DNA of 52,390 bases from Chloracidobacterium sp. UBA3360 (lineage in GTDB: Bacteria; Acidobacteriota; Blastocatellia; Pyrinomonadales; Pyrinomonadaceae). How positions within the stretch are numbered: the stretch's first letter is position 1; every line of letters begins with the position of its first letter. Under the pieces are notes generated by a model. That model was not told the DNA's origin and searched no databases. It was given only the letters and a program-made list of their open reading frames with translations. Where the stretch lies: the NCBI GenBank assembly GCA_002360555.1, contig DEQS01000038.1, positions 25,861-78,250 on the forward strand, read 5' to 3'. Shown piece after piece: positions 16,617 to 23,303 of the stretch. A program made the position numbers and the translations under genes.

Positions 16617-17756
16617 TTATCGGTCCCCGATCGCCACATACTTTCTATCCCGTTCGCCGATGTATTCGGCGCGTGGGCGGATGAGTTTGTTGTTGGCGTA
16701 TTGTTCGAGAATGTGGCCGGTCCAGCCTGAGATGCGGCTGACGGCAAAGATGGGCGTGTACATATCCAGCGCGATGCCCATCAGGTAATAGGTCGAAGCC
16801 GAGTAAAAATCGACGTTTGGATGCATGCCTTTTTTCTCGAGCATCAGATTCTCGATCCGCTGCGACATCTCGTACCATTTCGAAGTACCCGTTTTGTCCG
16901 CCATATGCTTCGAATAACGACGCAGCCAAGTGGCACGCGGGTCTTCGGTTTTGTAAACGGCGTGGCCGATGCCCATGATCTTGCGTTTTTCTTCGAGAGC
17001 CTTTTCGAGCCAGCCATCGACATTTGCCGGTTCGCCGATCTCGATGAGCATCTTCATCACAGCCGTATTCGCACCACCGTGCAGCGGCCCCGCGAGAGCA
17101 GCAATGCCCGCCGTGACGCAGCCGTACATATCAGCCAGCGTGCCGGCGACGACACGCGTCGTAAACGTCGAAGCGTTCAGCTCATGATCCGCGTGCAATA
17201 TCAGACACACGTCAAACATCCGTGCCTCGTCAGCATCCGGCCGCTCGCCGTTGAGCATATAAAGAAAATTCTCCGCGATGCCGAGGCTCGTGTCCGGAGC
17301 GATGACATCCTTGCCATTCCTGATCCTGTCCCAAGCCGCCGCGATCGTGCCGATCTGGCCGGTGATCTTTGTCGCGGCCCGCGTTGCGTTCTCACGGTCG
17401 GTGCCGTGTCCGGCAGGATCGAAAAAGTCGAGGGTCGAAACGCTCGTTCGCAGCACGTCCATCGGGTCGGCGGTCTTAGGGAACTGTTTCATCAGCTCGA
17501 TGACCTGTGCCGGCACTTCGTAATTATCCCGCAGCTCGGCCTTGAGCGTATCGAGCTCGCTTGCGGTCGGCAGATTGCCGTGCCACAGCAGATACACGAC
17601 CTCTTCAAACGTCGCGTGCTCGGCTAGATCGTGAATATCGTAGCCCTGATAAATTAAAATACCCTGTTCGCCGTTAACGTCGCCGATCGAACTCTGTGCC
17701 GCCACGACGCCCCGTAGCCCCGCTGCCGCCGCCGAAGATTCTGTTCCTGTGCTCAT
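16617..17756 (-). CDS. gltA: Citrate synthase
   Basis: Condenses oxaloacetate and acetyl-CoA at the entry of the TCA cycle. 379 residues, the short bacterial type I/II form without the long E. coli N-terminal domain. The catalytic residues are in place: His226 in GPLHGGANTAV, His265 in MGIGHAVYKTEDPR and Asp316 in NVDFYSASTYYLMG, plus the substrate-binding HADHELNAS. The N-terminal strand IGDVNGEQGILIYQGYDIHDLAEH is typical. This short form also includes 2-methylcitrate synthases, so propionate metabolism cannot be ruled out, although no prp genes are nearby. Monocistronic, with its own terminator at 16554-16579. Confidence 0.93.
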   Translation of the reverse strand: MSTGTESSAAAAGLRGVVAAQSSIGDVNGEQGILIYQGYDIHDLAEHATFEEVVYLLWHGNLPTASELDTLKAELRDNYEVPAQVIELMKQFPKTADPMDVLRTSVSTLDFFDPAGHGTDRENATRAATKITGQIGTIAAAWDRIRNGKDVIAPDTSLGIAENFLYMLNGERPDADEARMFDVCLILHADHELNASTFTTRVVAGTLADMYGCVTAGIAALAGPLHGGANTAVMKMLIEIGEPANVDGWLEKALEEKRKIMGIGHAVYKTEDPRATWLRRYSKHMADKTGTSKWYEMSQRIENLMLEKKGMHPNVDFYSASTYYLMGIALDMYTPIFAVSRISGWTGHILEQYANNKLIRPRAEYIGERDRKYVAIGDR

Positions 17757-17950
17757 TTATCTATTAACCGTTCCTATCTCTGTTATTTGATGCTCGTCAT
17801 CAACTCAAACGTTTTCCGACTTTCAATTGTGCATTGTGCATTCCGCACTCTGCATTGATAAACCAATCTTCAATGATATCTAAGCCTACCTACAGTGACA
17901 AGCGTCACGCCCGCAAATTGGCATTACCAATAAATTAAATTGATCCAAAG
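17757..17950. other. Intergenic region upstream of gltA
   Basis: Contains the gltA promoter region and, at 17825-17857, a run of related words (ATTGTGCATTGTGCATT then CCGCACTCTGCATT) of the same style as the word repeats elsewhere. No gene or RNA is seen. Confidence 0.5.
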
Positions 17951-17953
17951 CCC

Positions 17954-18040
17954 GCCGCATCGCGGCTGGCTGACCGTAACCGTGTGTTTCAACCCACGGA
18001 TAACAAACGCAAGGATCTCCGTCGCGTCGCGACGGCTGAC
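17954..18040 (+). repeat. Compound REP unit 1 (left of RAYT 1)
   Basis: Three hairpins in series: GCCGC-ATC-GCGGC (17954-17966), the imperfect CCGTGTG...CACGG palindrome (17980-17999) preceded by GTAA, and CCGTCGC-GTC-GCGACGG (18019-18035). Ends at the RAYT stop. The tetranucleotide before the central hairpin is GTAA here, a degenerate form of the GTAG seen in the other units. Confidence 0.85.
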
Positions 18041-18493
18041 TCACCCAAAAAAATACCGTTCGTCATATTCGATCTCATGTAGCCGCAATAGCTCCACAAA
18101 CTCCTCCTCGAACGTTTGTTTCTGATGATGTACTCGTTGGTTTTTTATATACTCGATCACGTTCGGCACCGCCGACTTTGAAACCGAAAACACACCGTAG
18201 CCATCTTGCCAGGCAAATCCGCGCATTTCGTGAAATTCCTTGTGGATCCACGACGAAGACTCACCTTTGAGGCACTTTGCGATCTGACTTGGCGAATGCG
18301 TCGTCGTCGAACTAATAAGAGCGTGAATATGGTTGTCTATACCGCCAACCTGCCGGGCTACAAGGCCATGTTTTCGCGCAATGCCGCCAATATATGCCCA
18401 TACACGCTGCTCAATATCGGGACCGATGTGGTCAACGCGGTTCTTGGTGCTAAACACGATATGAAAATATATTTGTGAAAATGTATTTGCCAT
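18041..18493 (-). CDS. REP-associated tyrosine transposase (RAYT), copy 1
   Basis: 150 residues, IS200/TnpA-REP family single-strand nuclease. The HUH motif is NHIHALIS, and the catalytic Tyr lies in VIEYIKNQR. The family signature GFAWQDGYGVFSVS is present. RAYTs are domesticated transposases that bind and cut REP hairpins and are thought to spread them. The frame is open upstream to 18571, but that part is encoded by repeat sequence; the ATG at 18493 gives MANTFSQIYFHIVFSTKNR, matching copy 2 exactly in length and start. It is flanked by REP units of opposite orientation and looks intact. By eye it is about 60 percent identical to copy 2, so the two are not a recent duplication. Confidence 0.93.
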   Translation of the reverse strand: MANTFSQIYFHIVFSTKNRVDHIGPDIEQRVWAYIGGIARKHGLVARQVGGIDNHIHALISSTTTHSPSQIAKCLKGESSSWIHKEFHEMRGFAWQDGYGVFSVSKSAVPNVIEYIKNQRVHHQKQTFEEEFVELLRLHEIEYDERYFFG

Positions 18494-18500
18494 TGTCTGC

Positions 18501-18590
18501 AAGCGTCGCTGACGCGACGCGGACATTGTATTACGACTCGTCCGTGGGTTTAAACCCACGGCTACGTTCAATTTGTCGCTACGCGACCCC
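18501..18590 (-). repeat. Compound REP unit 2 (right of RAYT 1)
   Basis: Inverted relative to unit 1: GCGTCGC-TGAC-GCGACGC (18503-18520), the perfect palindrome CCGTGGGTTTAAACCCACGG (18542-18561) followed by CTAC (GTAG on the other strand), then GTCGC-TAC-GCGAC (18575-18587). Confidence 0.9.
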
Positions 18591-18657
18591 GGCAGTCCAC
18601 GAGGTGTTCCTTCCTAACAAATTTTTTCGAATGCCGCATTTCACATAATTTACTCCC

Positions 18658-18744
18658 GCCGCATCGCGGCAGGCTGACCGTAGCCGTGGGTTTCAACCCA
18701 CGGATAACGAATCCAAGGATCCCCGTCGCGTCAGCGACGACTGA
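18658..18744 (+). repeat. Compound REP unit 3
   Basis: GCCGC-ATC-GCGGC (18658-18670), GTAG (18680-18683) directly before CCGTGGGTTTCAACCCACGG (18684-18703), then CGTCGC-GTCA-GCGACG (18724-18739). Same order as unit 1. Confidence 0.9.
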
Positions 18745-18810
18745 ATAGGCCCATTCGTGCGATTCGTGACTCAAACCACGGAAGACAAACACAAATGTCC
18801 TCACTCGCTC

Positions 18811-18897
18811 GCCGCATCGCGGCTGGCTGACTGTAGCCGTGGGTTTCAACCCACGGAGAGCGGATTTATGAATCCCCATCGCGTCAGCGACGGTTGA
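18811..18897 (+). repeat. Compound REP unit 4
   Basis: GCCGC-ATC-GCGGC (18811-18823), GTAG (18833-18836), CCGTGGGTTTCAACCCACGG (18837-18856), then CATCGC-GTCA-GCGACG with one mismatch (18877-18892). Nearly identical to unit 3, with which it forms a direct repeat of about 153 bases. Confidence 0.9.
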
Positions 18898-18929
18898 AAC
18901 CATTCGTGGCTAAAACTCCGAATATTCGA

Positions 18930-18986
18930 ATTTGGACTATTTGCCACCGATCGCTAACCTCGCTCTCGGAGGCAAATAGTCCAAAT
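18930..18986 (+). promoter_or_regulatory. 16-bp hairpin covering the start codon of the orphan gene
   Basis: A perfect 16-bp inverted repeat (18930-18945 and 18971-18986) with a 25-base loop. The right arm ends in the first two bases of the ATG at 18985, and the GGAGG ribosome site (18968-18972) lies at the loop/stem border, so the folded mRNA would hide the translation start. Confidence 0.75.
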
Positions 18987-19272
18987 GATGAAGACTCGTG
19001 AATATCCCGACGTTGTAAAAACAATCCTCGCCCGCTCGTGTAACGGTTTGGGCGGAGGCATACCGCTCACACGCGGCGAAGTCGCAATGTTATTTATGGA
19101 TGGCTACGCCGGAGATGGCCCGGGATTGATCGACATCCGCTCCCAAGGCTACGGCGAAGACAACGACTGGGACGGCCTGACCTACGACGACATTCTAGAC
19201 AACACCGACGAACCGCCCGGCGAAGCTGCATTCGTCTGGACAAAACGGGAACCGCTAGAACTCTGGCCTTAA
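18985..19272 (+). CDS. Orphan acidic hypothetical protein between the RAYTs
   Basis: 95 residues, strongly acidic in its C-terminal half (GYGEDNDWDGLTYDDILDNTDEPPGE) and without signal peptide or membrane segment. I recognise no family. It is not an obvious translation of repeat DNA, unlike neighbouring open frames. GGAGG is present 12 bases before the ATG at 18985; a second in-frame ATG follows immediately. The start is embedded in a 16-bp hairpin. It lies between REP units 4 and 5 and is the only non-transposase gene in the RAYT array, so it may be a cargo gene or a small regulator. An acidic, possibly DNA-mimic-like character is only a thought. Confidence 0.55.
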   Translation: MMKTREYPDVVKTILARSCNGLGGGIPLTRGEVAMLFMDGYAGDGPGLIDIRSQGYGEDNDWDGLTYDDILDNTDEPPGEAAFVWTKREPLELWP

Positions 19273-19292
19273 CAATAGGGAAGCGTTTTTTC

Positions 19293-19383
19293 CGTCGCAT
19301 AGCGACGATTGATTGTAGCCGTGGGTAAAAACCCACGGAAACGATAAACAAAAATTTAATCCGTCGCGTCAGCGACGATTGAA
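19293..19383 (+). repeat. Compound REP unit 5 (left of RAYT 2)
   Basis: CGTCGC-ATA-GCGACG (19293-19307), GTAG (19315-19318), CCGTGGGT-AAAA-ACCCACGG (19319-19338), CGTCGC-GTCA-GCGACG (19362-19377). Reaches the RAYT 2 stop codon. Confidence 0.9.
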
Positions 19384-19836
19384 TCAATCGAATAAATATT
19401 TCTCGTCGTAATCGACACCATGCAGTTTTAACAACTCAATATATTCATCTTCAAAGCTCTGCCGCTCATGATGTTTGCGTTGATTCCTGATGTACTCCAC
19501 GACACTCGGTATTGCCGACTTTGACACGGAAAATATCCCGTAACCATCCTGCCATCCAAAATCTTCCATGGCGGCGAACTCACGACGGATACCATACGAA
19601 GAATCCCCCTTGATATGCTTAACCGCCAAGCTCGGAGCTAAAGGTGTCGGTGAACCGATAAGCCCGTGAACGTGATTTTCTATCCCGCCTATATGAATCG
19701 GCGTAATGCCATGATGCTTTGCGACCCCTGCCATATATGCCCAAACCCGCTCCTCGATATCAGGATGGATCAAGTCTGCCCGGTTTTTGGTGCTAAACAC
19801 AATGTGAAAATAAATTTGAGAATACGTGTTCGCCAT
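19384..19836 (-). CDS. REP-associated tyrosine transposase (RAYT), copy 2
   Basis: 150 residues, starting MANTYSQIYFHIVFSTKNR. HUH motif NHVHGLIG and catalytic Tyr in VVEYIRNQR are intact, as is GWQDGYGIFSVS. Same size and layout as copy 1 but clearly diverged (for example ADLIHPDIEERVW against VDHIGPDIEQRVW), so both have been kept for some time. It sits between REP units 5 and 6, which face each other in opposite orientation exactly as around copy 1. The protein is expected to bind and nick the GTAG-containing hairpins as single-stranded DNA. Confidence 0.94.
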   Translation of the reverse strand: MANTYSQIYFHIVFSTKNRADLIHPDIEERVWAYMAGVAKHHGITPIHIGGIENHVHGLIGSPTPLAPSLAVKHIKGDSSYGIRREFAAMEDFGWQDGYGIFSVSKSAIPSVVEYIRNQRKHHERQSFEDEYIELLKLHGVDYDEKYLFD

Positions 19837-19844
19837 AGTTTTGA

Positions 19845-19930
19845 TCCGTCGCTGACGCGACGTAATTCATATGTGATTCGCGACCGTGGGTTATCACCCA
19901 CGGCTACAATCACCCGATCGCTCCGCGATG
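19845..19930 (-). repeat. Compound REP unit 6 (right of RAYT 2)
   Basis: CGTCGC-TGAC-GCGACG (19847-19862), CCGTGGGT-TATC-ACCCACGG (19884-19903) followed by CTAC (GTAG on the minus strand), and ATCGC-TCC-GCGAT (19917-19929). The third hairpin abuts the stop of the nuclease-helicase gene. Confidence 0.88.
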
Positions 19931-19933
19931 GGC

Positions 19934-21904
19934 CTAGATTTGTCTAATTCCAATACTTCTAAGATATTCGAAGGTTCCGTCATAGAATTCAGGTAGGCGA
20001 GTCTCATCTTTTGTATCGCCGTGAGGCACAAAAATTACCATTCCTTGCCGAGCTCTTGTTAGGAGAACGCGATAAGCGTTAGTCAGGTATCTTTTTACAA
20101 ACTCGTCATTAATATTCTGCCATTTTGTACCCTTGAATTTTCGTCGGTTCCATTTTCCATTTTGGAAATACAAATCGCCGTCCCAACAAACGCACGTCCA
20201 ATCTAGTTCAAGCCCTTGAATATCAAATTCAGTCGCTACCTCTTCCAAGAAATATGACGAGCGAACATCATCTTTATCGTTCAAAAACCATATCGGAGCA
20301 TCAATATTATGTTTTACGGAAAGACCGAGTGGCCGAAGTCTATATGCGCCCGCTGAAGCAACCAATCCTGTGCGTTCAGAGCCACGAGCACTTTTTCGAA
20401 GCCATTGCTTTGCCGTATCAAGATTTCTGGTTAAGACCACCGGATAATTATCATTTCGCAAAGTCTCATAAAGAGTTCGTGCCTCTTGGACGTTAGAACT
20501 CAAGACAGATTGGACAAACGCAGAAGCATTTTCTGACCTGAACGATCGAACGGATACTGCCAAATGAAGGTCGGTTTCTTGGCGTCCGTTAGTTGTTAGC
20601 CAATGTTTGAGCTCATCATTATTTAGATAGTTCGTGTCTTCGACAATGAGATTTGAATAATGAATTACCCAATCTGGAAAATAAGTGCGAAGAGCTTCCA
20701 GCCATTCCTCAAGGCCGGCCTCACCTCGGTTAATTTCTTGTCCTCCTCCAATCAAACAAATAACTGTGCAGGACTCGTGACGATTCATGACGTCTATTAG
20801 GAATTGCGGTTCGGATTGGTTGAAGTCTAACCGGCCCTTTTTCCTTCGCATGAAACCAGACAGTTGTTCGTTTGTCCATGCTCGTTGAGCTTCATCAAAA
20901 ACGACAATTCTGTCTGACGGAGCCTCTTCCTTTCCGACATATTCATCTCGAAAATGGTGGATATTTTGAATGAATGCATTCGCGCTTCGTGAGGCAGTAG
21001 CTTTCGTAACTTTTACACCGGCATATTTGCTTGTTGCAACAATATTTCGGGCCAGAGCTTCACGAAGAACATCGACAAGGGGACCGTTGCCAGATAAGAA
21101 TACGGAATGGTCATCACCAAATTTCATGTTCTGGGTAGCAATATTGAGTCCCGCTAATGTTTTGCCAGCACCGGGAACACCTGTGACAAAACAAATAGAT
21201 TTGGTATTTTCAGCATCAGTCGACGTAATGATCCGATTGATACAATCGGACGTTTGGGTCAGATTTATTGCGCCAGAATCAGAACGAGAAATATCCTCTA
21301 CGCTGTGGTTGTTGTAAAGAGCTTGTGCTGCCTCAACAATTGTTGGGGTTGGCTTGTACCGAGAGTCGGCCCATATTTCCGCATCAATCGGAGGAGCTTC
21401 GATTTCAAAAACGGCAAACCTGATAACGTCCGAAAGGTTCGCCGAATTGGCAAAAATAATGTCAAAGAGATTGTCCGTTGACACCGTTAACTTGTTTCGG
21501 CGCGACGGTGCGTTGGTAGCGACCAAGAGTGGAATCAGTTTTTGATGATGACTGCCCTCATGAAAATTCTTGAGATCTAGTGAATAGTCGACAACCTGCT
21601 CAATAGCATAGGAGGAATAATGGTCCTCACCCACCTTAAATTCGACAATGAAAACCAATCCGTTAATTATGAAAACACAATCGGCACGTTTTCCCATTCG
21701 AGGAATCGCAAACTCGAAAAAAATGTGCCCGTCACTAAATTCCCTTAAGCTGAGTTTCAGAATCCGTATTTGCTCGCGCCAGGCGTTTGTTTGAAGAATG
21801 GCAAGATTTTGAAGCGGGTAGTTTTCCGTCAATGCTCCCAAAATTCGGGTTTCATTATCAATTAAGAACGAAGCAATGTCGCTAGAATAAAAATATCTTG
21901 CCAT
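19934..21904 (-). CDS. PD-(D/E)XK-like nuclease fused to DUF2075 helicase
   Basis: 656 residues. The N-terminal ~180 residues look like a restriction-type nuclease: D75 in RADCVF and E88-F-K90 in FIVEFKVG give the D-x12-ExK pattern. The rest is a superfamily 1-like DUF2075 helicase with Walker A GVPGAGKT (242-249), Walker B VVFDEAQRAW (about 335-343), the family strand GLELDWTCVCWDGDLYF and a motif VI-like YRVLLTRARQGMVIF near the end. DUF2075 (Schlafen group 3-like) proteins often occur in phage-defence contexts. The gene is visibly more AT-rich than its neighbours (line 21001-21060 has 25 G/C of 60), suggesting transfer. Its ATG overlaps the stop of the XRE gene (TAATG), so the two are translated together. 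Confidence 0.82.
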   Translation of the reverse strand: MARYFYSSDIASFLIDNETRILGALTENYPLQNLAILQTNAWREQIRILKLSLREFSDGHIFFEFAIPRMGKRADCVFIINGLVFIVEFKVGEDHYSSYAIEQVVDYSLDLKNFHEGSHHQKLIPLLVATNAPSRRNKLTVSTDNLFDIIFANSANLSDVIRFAVFEIEAPPIDAEIWADSRYKPTPTIVEAAQALYNNHSVEDISRSDSGAINLTQTSDCINRIITSTDAENTKSICFVTGVPGAGKTLAGLNIATQNMKFGDDHSVFLSGNGPLVDVLREALARNIVATSKYAGVKVTKATASRSANAFIQNIHHFRDEYVGKEEAPSDRIVVFDEAQRAWTNEQLSGFMRRKKGRLDFNQSEPQFLIDVMNRHESCTVICLIGGGQEINRGEAGLEEWLEALRTYFPDWVIHYSNLIVEDTNYLNNDELKHWLTTNGRQETDLHLAVSVRSFRSENASAFVQSVLSSNVQEARTLYETLRNDNYPVVLTRNLDTAKQWLRKSARGSERTGLVASAGAYRLRPLGLSVKHNIDAPIWFLNDKDDVRSSYFLEEVATEFDIQGLELDWTCVCWDGDLYFQNGKWNRRKFKGTKWQNINDEFVKRYLTNAYRVLLTRARQGMVIFVPHGDTKDETRLPEFYDGTFEYLRSIGIRQI

Positions 21905-22158
21905 TACGCCTCGCTATTAGTACCGAAATCCAATAACTCCGAAACCGACATCTCAAAATACTTCGCGAACACACTGATATTTGACAGCGAGATATTTCGC
22001 TCGCCGCGTTCGACCATGCCGATGTATGTGCGGTGAAAGCCGGTGAGTTCGGCGAGATGTTCTTGCGAGAGGCCTAGTCCGAGACGCAGTTCGCGTATAC
22101 GTACGCCAAATTGTTTTAGGAGTTTCTTATCTACCACGTGGAGAACAACTATACGCAT
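21904..22158 (-). CDS. XRE-family HTH transcriptional regulator
   Basis: 84 residues from the ATG at 22158. The helix-turn-helix is textbook: IRELRLGLGLSQEHLAELTGFHRTYIGMVERGERNISLSNISVFAKYFEMSVSELL. Such short XRE proteins commonly autoregulate restriction-modification or defence operons. The start is uncertain: the conserved region begins after a GTG at 22137, and the frame is open to a TTG at 22182. A perfect 13-bp inverted repeat lies over or just upstream of the start, depending on the choice, as expected for an operator. Coupled by a TAATG overlap to the nuclease-helicase gene, of which it is the likely controller. Confidence 0.88.
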   Translation of the reverse strand: MRIVVLHVVDKKLLKQFGVRIRELRLGLGLSQEHLAELTGFHRTYIGMVERGERNISLSNISVFAKYFEMSVSELLDFGTNSEA

Positions 22159-22188
22159 TGTATGCAGCAGATCAACATACAATGCGTA
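22152..22188. promoter_or_regulatory. Operator-like 13-bp inverted repeat
   Basis: TACGCATTGTATG (22152-22164) and its exact reverse complement CATACAATGCGTA (22176-22188) are separated by 11 bases, so centres of the half-sites are 24 bases apart. It covers the 5' end of the XRE gene and is a good candidate binding site for the XRE dimer, or a hairpin at the mRNA start. Confidence 0.65.
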
Positions 22189-22245
22189 GCATCATCCAAC
22201 AGGCATCACCTGTCACGTCCCCCGTCAACCAACACCGAAACATGA

Positions 22246-22665
22246 CTACCACCTATTACGTTTGCTGGGGCCGCGGGCGGGGATGGTGTCTTTCATATCG
22301 AGGATGAGGATGCCGTTGTGGTCTATCTGGCAGTGGTGAAAGCGGACGGTCTCTTTGATCTGCACGCCAAATTCGCGGCACATACGGTGCGCGTACACAC
22401 GCTGTCCGCCGTGGCGTCCGCGAGCTGCGACCGGATAGGCGTTTCGTTCGACGGTGGGGTTAGCGGGCCGCATGCCGATGACCTCGCGGTCGCGGTCAAA
22501 TAGCAGCACATACCCCGACGGAGCCCCGAGCTGCTCGTGGGTAAATTTGGATAACGACAGCTCACCCAGCGGATTTAGCGTAGCATACAGTGTCGTCCAG
22601 CGGCTCTTAGCGGGGTCACGCGGACACTCTTCCCAGTTGCGGCGAACATTTACGTTTTCGATCAT
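22246..22665 (-). CDS. Hypothetical protein
   Basis: 139 residues from the ATG at 22665; the frame is open further upstream but that part has an unconvincing composition. The protein is soluble and mixed in charge, with a core GAPSGYVLLFDRDREVIGMRPANP followed by VAARGRHGGQRVYAHRMCREFGV and a His-rich turn RFHHCQIDHNGILILDM. I do not recognise a family. It could be a small DNA- or RNA-binding protein given its Arg content, but that is a guess. It lies just upstream of the XRE/helicase pair on the same strand, 88 bases away, and might belong to the same accessory segment. Confidence 0.65.
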   Translation of the reverse strand: MIENVNVRRNWEECPRDPAKSRWTTLYATLNPLGELSLSKFTHEQLGAPSGYVLLFDRDREVIGMRPANPTVERNAYPVAARGRHGGQRVYAHRMCREFGVQIKETVRFHHCQIDHNGILILDMKDTIPARGPSKRNRW

Positions 22666-23156
22666 GCACCCACCATAGCGCGAGATCGCCGTGCGCGAAA
22701 TGCCATTTTGCGGGCTTTGATGTGTTTTGCACGAAATGATGCAAAATGCTGATATTGCCGATGTTGGCGATGTTAAGCGCTGGCAAGCGGACATGGTCAG
22801 GTACGCTGTTTATCGACGCATCCGTGCGGGCATGTCTCACATGCACCATCGACCGCTTTGTCACCCGTGTGAAAGTATGCGTCGTCGTTCTGAGTGATCG
22901 GCGGTGTAGAATACCCGGATCGTAAACGTCAATGCGGCCCATCATCACCGTCATAACACCAACACCACCCAACTCGAACGGTTCGCGACCCGCTGCAATC
23001 CGCAATTAAAAGCGCCCCGTCCGCAGACAACTCCGTCCACCAGCAAACCGTGCAGGAAATTAACTGAGTGATCAGTTGGAGAGGAAGAAAGGGAAGTGAT
23101 GAGAGGGAACTGATAACTGAAAGTGAAGAGGGACGAGGCGGGACTCCAAGCAAAAA
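22666..23156. other. Gene-poor stretch
   Basis: About 490 bases with only low-quality open frames. It includes word-like repeats of the type GGGAACTGATAACTG and GAAGTGATGAG at about 23060-23125. No tRNA or other RNA gene is recognised. Confidence 0.4.
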
Positions 23157-23157
23157 G

Positions 23158-23215
23158 CCACGCGGTCGGCTGCCGATTCCTAAAAGGAGGAAAAGGAAAC
23201 GCGCCTTCCGCGTGG
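23158..23215 (-). terminator. Probable terminator of the glycine-zipper protein gene
   Basis: CCACGCGG (23158-23165) pairs with CCGCGTGG (23208-23215) over a long loop; on the minus strand the stem is followed by CTTTTTG. The long loop makes it weaker than the other terminators here. Confidence 0.5.
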
Positions 23216-23231
23216 AAAAGTTGAGGACTAG

Positions 23232-23303
23232 TTGTCAGTAGTCAGTAGCGAGTAGTTTGATCGCTGGCCATTTACCGGCTACTGGCTACTATCTACTTGC
23301 TAC
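23232..23303. repeat. Inverted word repeat after the glycine-zipper gene
   Basis: The left arm (23232-23255) consists of TCAGTAG/GCGAGTAG words, the right arm (23279-23303) of the complementary CTACTGG/CTACTAT/CTACTTG words. The right arm contains the stop codon of the gene at 23300. Confidence 0.8.

Noticed and set aside
16821..17627. 268-codon plus-strand open frame opposite citrate synthase
   Set aside because: Antisense shadow of gltA.
18568..18903. Minus-strand open frame with repeated GLKPTATVS-PRCG peptide
   Set aside because: It is a translation of REP units 3 and 4; the repeated peptide just reflects the hairpin DNA.
17954..19930. CRISPR array
   Set aside because: The repeats are hairpin units with variable spacing and two orientations, no constant-length unique spacers and no cas genes.
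22616..23005. 129-codon minus-strand open frame in the gene-poor stretch
   Set aside because: Unlike a protein in composition, no ribosome site, overlaps the start of the gene at 22246-22665.
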